NCBI GenBank assembly: GCA_004835665.1
Contig: ML240445.1
Location: 496,001-560,000, forward strand
From: Phoma sp. XZ068
Lineage: Eukaryota > Ascomycota > Dothideomycetes > Pleosporales > Didymellaceae
Length of the DNA stretch: 64,000 nucleotides
Reading direction: 5' to 3'
The position numbers and the translations under genes were made by a program. Positions within the stretch are counted from its first letter, which is position 1. Each line of letters starts with the position of its first letter. The notes under the pieces are model-generated. The model saw only the letters and a list, made by a program, of their open reading frames with translations, made no database searches and was not told where the DNA came from. Positions 57,901-64,000 of this stretch are shown piece by piece.

Positions 57901-59384
57901 CGCTGGACGGGGGGCTGTTTTCTGTGGTTGATTCACGTATGTGAGGCAGTGCTATATGCAGCTGAAGCGGAGAGTCCATATGCAGATGACCTCATCCTCG
58001 GCCCGGTGAGGTGGTTGGATAGGTGAGCTCACAGTCTCAGCCCTATGATGGATAGTGCGTCGTACCCCGATGCTTCAGGTAGAGGTGTTGGCATTGAGGG
58101 TGCCATGTGTGTACTGCTTTTGCCGGCTTGCGCAGGAAAGCCGGACGTGCCGAATGCTCGAGCGATCACCACCAATGCACCACTTGCTACATCTTCAAGC
58201 TCGTTCTGCACTTAGCTGCACGGCAGGACGGACGAGCAGAGCTGCAGGGCTCGGCTGCGAACAGCTCTCGCTATCGCACTGATTGCTCATGCAATCTGTC
58301 TGGCCACTTCAGCTTGATTCCATCGAGGTCTCTGTTTCAAACAATCACATTGTAACGTGTGTAAAGCTTTACTGAGCTCATGTTTACCTCACTACCCTTC
58401 AACAACTCAGATAGATTTACTCCTGAACATCCAGACAGTCCATACCATGAGGTACACACCTTGACTGGCTACAAGCGAATCAAGTCTGATAGTATCTAGA
58501 GGAGTATACCCGATGACTTCAATCTACTTCCTCTGCCATGCGTCCCAACTAGCTGCGTACATATACAATATGATCACGAGCGCGATCTTGCCGCCTCGCA
58601 TGCTGAACGCGATTGCTATATGTCCTTTACTGGACGGTCAAGTGGTCCAGAGGCTGCACATTCACCCCGACAATATGTCAACCTTTGAATTCTATCACTA
58701 CCAATGATTCTGAATACTTCCTTGGCGGACTCTTCTGTATCTCAAAGCTCCCACTGGAAGCCCTTAGAATCATATGTACTATAGCCTGAGCCCATTCTTT
58801 TCTAGCCTCAAATCCTCATTGCCTCACTCTGGGTGCCTTTGGTGTCTTGCACATGTTTTTCGCCACCCTCGCTCTTGCGGTATCGCCCATCCTCCCTGCA
58901 TCTCTTGGTTCTGATTACCAACCTTTGTCATCATGCGCATGCGAGGTGCCTCGTTGGTAATCATCCCGTCAACAGTTCTGCACAAACGCATAATCGTGAA
59001 CAAGACATGAAAAGCTTACACGTGTGAAGTGTACATTTACACCGTGGGCGACAAAGACACTTGCTGTGTGACTGATGGGGAAACAAAGTTCCTAGTCCTG
59101 CTGTATTTCACGTTGTGATCAGTATAACGGCAGTGGATGCCTAGAACTGAATTGGCTACAGCGTTAGATATTTTCACCGGAGTAGAGTGTACATTCGAAT
59201 GTCGACTTAGACCTGCATTGAACTTAAGTGAGTACCCTATATGAAATTGACTGTCCTATATCGAAGCCAGTATCCCACATCAACACGAACCCAAACAAAA
59301 ACAGCTTCACACTATGTTGAATAGTGAATCGCTTTCTGTCTGTGATGCTCTTCGTAATTTAGGATCTTTTGTAGCCCGTAGAGA
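48940..59384. other. 10.4-kb gene-poor region
   Basis: I read both strands and found no domain, signal peptide with a supported exon chain, RNA gene or transposon reading frame. The many 60-190-codon frames overlap on both strands, often start at non-ATG codons and lack homology I can recall. Items to note are a 28-bp similarity between 53567-53594 and 57811-57837 (cctttgtcgatat...ggggtttacc), the minus-strand frame at 54537-54728, and a short signal-peptide-like frame at 58853. It may be old, decayed DNA or hold genes or RNAs I cannot see. Confidence 0.45.
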
Positions 59385-59688
59385 CTAATCGTGGGCACCT
59401 GGCGCAAGACCGACCAAGCAAGCCTTTACACCGCAATCCTTCTTCGCTTCCAAAATCGCCTTTCTAGAGCATTGATCTTGATTACGGACGTAGACTGCAA
59501 TTGCACTAGTCAGTACAAGACCGTTCCCTTAGGAGAGTAAAATGGTCTGTGATGGGGGGAAGCTGAGATCACTTCCAGCCTGGGTTAGTACAGGCCTGCT
59601 CGAGCGTGTTGACACCCGGGTCCGAGAATGATGGAGCTGCCCTTGCAACGACAAGAACAGTTGCGAGAAAAGACAGGCTGAACTTCAT
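59385..59688 (-). CDS. Tiny secreted protein with four cysteines
   Basis: Two exons, 59573-59688 and 59385-59505, give 78 aa; neither exon alone makes a frame of 60 codons. The start MKFSLSFLATVLVVARAAP is a clear signal peptide with an AxA-like cleavage site near residue 18. The mature part of about 60 aa has Cys at 33, 51, 63 and 68, allowing two disulfides. I used the acceptor at 59506-59507 (CTAG), which joins GW to NAIAVYVRNQDQ and keeps four Cys. An alternative uses a donor at the first Cys codon and the later acceptor CAG at 59495-59497; it gives three Cys and is less attractive. The donor GTGATC is weak. No family is recognised; it is an effector-like or antimicrobial-like candidate by layout only. 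Confidence 0.68.
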
Positions 59689-59757
59689 GGTGATTATTGG
59701 CGCGGTAGATATGTGTGTCAAAAGACGTGAGTATCGGTAGAGCTGGCAGAGATATAG

Positions 59758-59768
59758 GCCTATATACC
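59758..59768 (-). promoter_or_regulatory. Candidate TATA box of the tiny secreted-protein gene
   Basis: On the minus strand, GTATATAGGCC lies about 75 bp upstream of the ATG at 59688, a normal distance for a fungal TATA box. It supports the gene being real and transcribed to the left. Confidence 0.5.
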
Positions 59769-60763
59769 GTTCGCTACCTATATTGAGTATAACCGACGTA
59801 ACTACAACATGGAGACAATCTGACCACTATCGACGCACAGAAATGAAGGACACGGTTCACCAGCGACAATGCGTAACAGAACTGCGTGTGTGGAATGCTC
59901 CCAATGACATGTCATCTCATCATGAAAACATCATACTACCATGGTGGCCACTTTGAAGATCAACAAGATCAAGACAAGAGGTGTATGGTAAGCCAAAGAA
60001 TAGTGTGGTGCTCTCTAGCTACCGCTATGGTCAATGAAAGACATCCGAAGCCCAGAAAGTGGTAGATCAAAATTGAAGAGCCAGGCTGTGTCAGTTTTTG
60101 TGTTGTGTTTGAGCCGCTAATCTGCTACATGATGTATACAAATCTTTATAGTGGACGTACATATTGCTCGGGTCCGCCTTGTGCGAACCAACGTGTGGGG
60201 TCCCGTCCAAATCATCAAAGTCAATGGAAGATTCCTGTAGAAGGTAGTGAGTGTAAAATGAGGAGGGAAAGCTCTTGTTACAGTTCGTGACTGTTGGCCA
60301 GGAATTGGTGGTTACATGGTAGAAATGGTAGGGTGAAGAAAACGACAAAGACGGTGTGACATATTAAACTTAGCTTTCAAGAGATTAAATTTGGCAGCCT
60401 ATTCACCGAGGGAATTCGTGGTTGAAGGCAGAGCGTCAAGGTGATGCATATGGACACAACTGTATATGTCACTTGGTCCACTGCATGGAGGACAGAATGC
60501 TGATCTGGCATACCTTATGTCGAGCGTCAACGCCAGTCTCGTAAATTCATAGTCTCAGTAGCAGGAAGAAAACGTCGCGTAATCTATTGAGTGATCGTAA
60601 TTCTTATCTTCTCACACACTTGGTATGAAGATGGGCGCTCGAACGCCCTGGTATCAACTATCGTGTCGCCCTAAACGCCAAATAATGCATGACCCTTGTA
60701 CAATGCCTCCTTGTAAACATGAAAAAAACTGTCCTCTGATCCCCGTGAAAGGTGGTTGCTCGA
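59769..60763. other. Spacer upstream of the tiny secreted gene
   Basis: About 1 kb lies between the promoter of the tiny secreted protein and the PRP31 stop. The minus-strand frame at 60091-60348 starts at a non-ATG codon and has no recognisable content. Confidence 0.45.
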
Positions 60764-62440
60764 CTACTCTGTCCTCGGCTTCTTCATGGGCAGTGCAGGC
60801 ACCTTGAAGCCAGCAGCGTCTGTCTTGCCACCGAGCTGTGTGAATGAGCCACCCTTGAACCAGCGATCCTCATCAGCCTTGCGCTTCCGGTTCGCTTCTT
60901 CCCTCGCTCTCGGGTCGACAAGTTCAAGGCCTTGAACAGGAGTGAAGGCAACAGAGCTCATGCCGGAGCCTTGAAGACCAACACCACCAGTTCTGAGACC
61001 TTGTGCACGCAAGCTCGTAGCTGTGCCACCAGCTCCAAAACCCTTGAGCGATGAAGCAGCACCGAGCGTTGTATCGCCACCCCAACCAGGGTTCTTTTTC
61101 GAGAGCTTTGCTCTTGTTTTGGGGTCGATTTGCTGTGCGCGCAGACGGCCTGTATCGGTGGCGCCGATCATGCCCATTCCCTTTGTCGCGTCGCCATAGC
61201 CTACTTCCTTCTCTTCCTTGCCGAATGCCATCCTATTTTGCGCTTTGCGGATCTCGGTCATTGCGGTTGCTTCCTTAGCTTTACGAGCCCTTCGTCCACC
61301 ACGCTTTCGTGCAGGCTTGTCATCTGGCGCGGGGAGGGCGCGAACACCCTTGTTGGCAGGTATCTCAGTCAACTTGTCGAGGCGGCGTTCGCATTCGTCT
61401 TTGAGCTGGCGACCAGTGGAACCGTCGGGCGCTTGGTGGACCATGTCGACGCGAGCAGCAAGAATGACTTTGGCGGAAACGATGCGCAAGCCTTGTTTCT
61501 TGAGGTCTGGACGGATTTGTTCAAGAATAGGGCTATGGTAGAGGAAGCCTTGATGTCTGACTCCGATATTGGTGGCTAGACCAAGACCAGATGCTTTATT
61601 TGAACCCAAGGGTGCAATATTACAGGCTGGTGTTTTTGCAAGACCAGCGAGACCTCCGGCGTAGTTGATTAGTTGAGCGGCGGTAAGAGAACCAATAAGT
61701 TCCGTAAGATTTGGTGCAAAGACACTCATACGGGACTGAACGTATTCGGTGAGGATGTGCTTCGACTTGTCAAGACTAAGCAGCAGTTTGCAGGCAGTAA
61801 TGATGGTTGCAAGCTCAGCATCTTGAAGTTCGCGGCCAGAAGCTCGAGTAGCTTCGACCGTAATAACCATAAGTGACGGAGCATCCAGAATACTCTTCAA
61901 TGGCACCCCAACAATGTTTTCTGCATCCTGCGCAATGTTTTTGACGTCATCTAGCGGGCGGTTTCCGAGGATAGCGACCGTCTTCGCATAGTCGACGGGA
62001 TTCTTGACGAGCTCTTCGAGGTACGGGAAGCGCAAGGAGTAATTGTCGCGAACGAACTTATGCACGGCCTGGATCTCGCCGTCGATTTGAGTCGAGAACT
62101 CGTTTGCCTCCTTCAACAGCTGGTATTCAGGGTTGTCCTCGATCGACTCCCCGTCCATCACTTCCTCCATCTTGTCTTTGACATCGTCAATCTGCTGGAG
62201 AACCGGCTGCAGATTGGCCATGAGGGTTTGCGCATTCCTTATGTCGGCGGGCCCTTTGTCCTTCTTCTTTCCTTGCTTCTCTGCGTACTCGGCCTCCTCG
62301 TCTATCATTTCCTCGTCCTCGCCATTTGCGGCTTCTGGAGAGCCAAAGTCTCCACCGGCAAAGTCATTCTCAAGATCTGCAAGATCCTCATCGCCGGAAT
62401 CTGCGAAGTCGGCGAGCAGCTCCTGCTCGAGTGTCGCCAT
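60764..62440 (-). CDS. PRP31: U4/U6 snRNP splicing factor PRP31
   Basis: A single exon encodes 558 aa. The acidic N-terminus (LLADFADSGDEDLADLENDF) leads into the coiled-coil and Nop domain (about residues 90-345): NPEYQLLKEANEF, KTVAILGNRPLDDVKNI, GVPLKSILDAPSLMVITVEA, and the RNP-binding core GGLAGLAKTPACNIAPLG...GFLYHSPILEQ. The C-terminal Prp31 domain begins with the basic PARKRGGRRARKAKEATAMT and ends near GGSFTQLGGKTDA. Prp31 binds the 15.5K/Snu13-U4 snRNA complex and joins U4/U6 to U5 in the tri-snRNP. The length is normal for fungi. It shares a 259-bp divergent promoter with CLF1. Confidence 0.97.
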   Translation of the reverse strand: MATLEQELLADFADSGDEDLADLENDFAGGDFGSPEAANGEDEEMIDEEAEYAEKQGKKKDKGPADIRNAQTLMANLQPVLQQIDDVKDKMEEVMDGESIEDNPEYQLLKEANEFSTQIDGEIQAVHKFVRDNYSLRFPYLEELVKNPVDYAKTVAILGNRPLDDVKNIAQDAENIVGVPLKSILDAPSLMVITVEATRASGRELQDAELATIITACKLLLSLDKSKHILTEYVQSRMSVFAPNLTELIGSLTAAQLINYAGGLAGLAKTPACNIAPLGSNKASGLGLATNIGVRHQGFLYHSPILEQIRPDLKKQGLRIVSAKVILAARVDMVHQAPDGSTGRQLKDECERRLDKLTEIPANKGVRALPAPDDKPARKRGGRRARKAKEATAMTEIRKAQNRMAFGKEEKEVGYGDATKGMGMIGATDTGRLRAQQIDPKTRAKLSKKNPGWGGDTTLGAASSLKGFGAGGTATSLRAQGLRTGGVGLQGSGMSSVAFTPVQGLELVDPRAREEANRKRKADEDRWFKGGSFTQLGGKTDAAGFKVPALPMKKPRTE

Positions 62441-62699
62441 GGCCGTTGTTGTAAATGGTCAAGCTTGTTGTTTGGCAGGGAAAGTGAGAAGGCGCGCATC
62501 ATAGCTAAGAAATCACCGCGGAAGAGCTGCTAGCGTGGGCACGTGCGCCTGCTGCCTCTGAATTTCCATGCATCATCACAATGGCAATCCTCAGCATCAA
62601 CTTCATTCGGCAATCGCACGTGACGCATTCAGCTCCCACCAGCTGGGCAGCGCGACCGACGCCTTTCAATTCCCTCGAGACACGTAAACAACCGCAATC
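62441..62699. promoter_or_regulatory. Shared 259-bp divergent promoter PRP31/CLF1
   Basis: Only 259 bp separate the start codons of two spliceosome genes transcribed in opposite directions. A GC-rich core with GCACGTGACG (a CACGTG E-box-like palindrome, about 62617-62626) and GGGCACGTGCGCC (about 62536-62548) lies inside. Both CACGTG copies are palindromic, so either could act on both genes. Confidence 0.6.
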
Positions 62700-64000
62700 A
62701 TGGAGGCACGAGGACCTCCGCGCGTCCAGAACAAGGCGGCTGCGCCCATTCAAATCAGCGCCGAACAGCTGCTGCGCGAAGCAGTCGACCGCCAGGATGA
62801 GAAACTTAAAGCGCCCACGCAGCGCTTTGCGGATATGGAGGAGCTGCACGAGCACCAGGGGCGCAAGAGGAAGGAGTTTGAGGACTATGTGCGCCGCAAT
62901 AGGATCAACATGAACAATTGGATGCGCTATGCCGCCTGGGAGCTGGAGCAGAAGGAGTTCAGGCGTGCGCGATCTATCTTCGAGCGTGCGCTAGACGTTG
63001 ACAGCACGTCTGTTGCTTTGTGGTTGCGGTACATTGAAGCTGAGATGAAGCACCGCAATATCAACCATGCCCGAAACCTACTCGACCGCGCCGTTACGAT
63101 TCTACCCCGTATCGACAAGCTTTGGTACAAGTACGTTTACATGGAGGAGACCCTCGGCAACATTGATGGCGCTCGTTCCGTCTTTGAGCGCTGGGTTCAG
63201 TGGGAGCCTGAGGAATCTGCATGGTCATCGTACATCAAGCTGGAGAAGAGGCACGGAGAATTTGAGCGAGCCAGGGCCATCTTTGAGCGTTTCACCGTGG
63301 TCCATCCCGAACCGAAGAACTGGATCAAGTGGGCCAAGTTTGAGGAAGAGAACGGCACCAGCGACCTGGTACGAGATGTGTACGGCACCGCTGTGGAGAC
63401 GCTTGGCGATGAGTTCATGGATGAGAAGCTGTTCATGGCATATGCCAAGTTCGAAGCAAGACTGAAGGAAACAGAGCGAGCAAGAGCTATTTACAAGTTT
63501 GCGCTGGACCGCATGCCTCGCTCTAAATCGGTTAACCTTCACAAGGCCTTCACAACGTTTGAGAAGCAGTACGGTGATCGAGATGGAATTGAGGACGTCA
63601 TTCTATCAAAGCGAAGAGTACACTACGAGGAGCAGATCAAAGAGAATCCCAAGAACTATGATGCTTGGATCGACTTTGCGCGATTGGAAGAGACATCAGG
63701 CAACACGGACCGTGTACGAGATGTCTACGAACGAGCAATTGCGCAGATACCACCCACACAGGAAAAGCGCCATTGGAGAAGGTATATCTACCTTTGGTTA
63801 TTCGTAAGTTCACTCGCCCTTAATTACCTGCAGACAGGGACTAACTCATCTCAGTACGCCGTCTACGAAGAATCAGTCACAAAAGATATCGCCCGCACAC
63901 GGCAAATCTACCAAGAGTGCATACGGCTGATCCCACACAAGCGTTTCACGTTCGCTAAGTTGTGGCTGATGTTTGCTCACTTCGAGATCCGCCAGTCCCA
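62700..64000 (+). CDS. CLF1: Pre-mRNA splicing factor CLF1/SYF3 (Crooked-neck HAT-repeat protein), partial at right edge
   Basis: Exon 1 (62700-63803) and the start of exon 2 (63855 onward) give about 416 residues before the window ends; the family is usually near 670-700 aa. The start MEARGPPRVQNKAAAPIQIS has the conserved AP-IQI-AEQLLREA motif. Tandem HAT repeats with the W..Y...E / A R.IFERA pattern follow: WMRYAAWELEQKEFRRARSI, LWLRYIEAEMKHRNINHARN, WSSYIKLEKRHGEFERARAI, WIDFARLEETSGNTDRVRDV. CLF1 is a scaffold of the Prp19-associated (NTC) complex. The 51-nt intron (GTAAGT...CTCAG) is a multiple of three with no in-frame stop, so the frame is open to the window edge either way. The kelch protein at 5114-7621 is unrelated. 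Confidence 0.96.
   Translation, partial: MEARGPPRVQNKAAAPIQISAEQLLREAVDRQDEKLKAPTQRFADMEELHEHQGRKRKEFEDYVRRNRINMNNWMRYAAWELEQKEFRRARSIFERALDVDSTSVALWLRYIEAEMKHRNINHARNLLDRAVTILPRIDKLWYKYVYMEETLGNIDGARSVFERWVQWEPEESAWSSYIKLEKRHGEFERARAIFERFTVVHPEPKNWIKWAKFEEENGTSDLVRDVYGTAVETLGDEFMDEKLFMAYAKFEARLKETERARAIYKFALDRMPRSKSVNLHKAFTTFEKQYGDRDGIEDVILSKRRVHYEEQIKENPKNYDAWIDFARLEETSGNTDRVRDVYERAIAQIPPTQEKRHWRRYIYLWLFVSSLALNYLQTGTNSSQYAVYEESVTKDIARTRQIYQECIRLIPHKRFTFAKLWLMFAHFEIRQS

Overview
The window is nuclear DNA of a filamentous ascomycete (Pezizomycotina). The signs are many short introns (about 47-60 nt, GT...AG), Zn2Cys6 and bZIP regulators, an RTA1-family protein, a cytochrome P450, MAPEG and fungal CorA-like families, and a nuclear tRNA-Ile(AAU) with a 15-nt intron. 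Dothideomycetes is my best guess from the overall look of the proteins, but that is inference. The genes are mostly housekeeping. Among them are a few accessory genes (P450 plus MFS transporter, two secreted proteins) and several long stretches without genes.

Layout, 0-13 kb: a U1-type zinc-finger protein (-) diverges from a MAPEG protein (+). Next come a hotdog thioesterase with a mitochondrial-type leader exon (-), a kelch/transmembrane protein (-), 4.5 kb without a recognisable gene, and ribosomal protein L26 (-). 13-20 kb: a large AT-hook/zinc-finger protein (+), the mini-protein OST4 (-) and TMA46 (+). 20-30 kb: a 2-kb spacer with a diverged direct repeat, an MFS transporter (-), a P450 (-), and 4.6 kb of spacer with a small tandem duplication. 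29-44 kb: a Zn2Cys6 regulator (+), tRNA-Ile, a five-exon CorA-like transporter (-), a five-exon secreted protein with a 14-nt microexon (+), a second Zn2Cys6 regulator (-) and an RTA1 protein (+). 44-49 kb: ORC1 (-) and a bZIP-like factor (-). 49-59.4 kb: about 10 kb in which I find no convincing gene. 59.4-64 kb: a tiny cysteine-containing secreted protein (-), PRP31 (-), and CLF1 (+), which runs off the right edge.

The genes cover separate cell functions: pre-mRNA splicing (PRP31 and CLF1 sharing a 259-bp divergent promoter, and perhaps the U1-type zinc-finger protein), translation (L26, TMA46), N-glycosylation (OST4), replication licensing (ORC1), ion transport (CorA), transcription control (two Zn2Cys6, one bZIP, one AT-hook protein) and secretion of small proteins. 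I see no obvious large biosynthetic cluster, CRISPR-like array or intact transposon. The most novel items are the two secreted proteins, which continuous reading-frame scans miss or truncate. Several introns without in-frame stops could also be retained. All exon models were made by hand from splice signals, frame and family resemblance. None was checked against RNA or databases.
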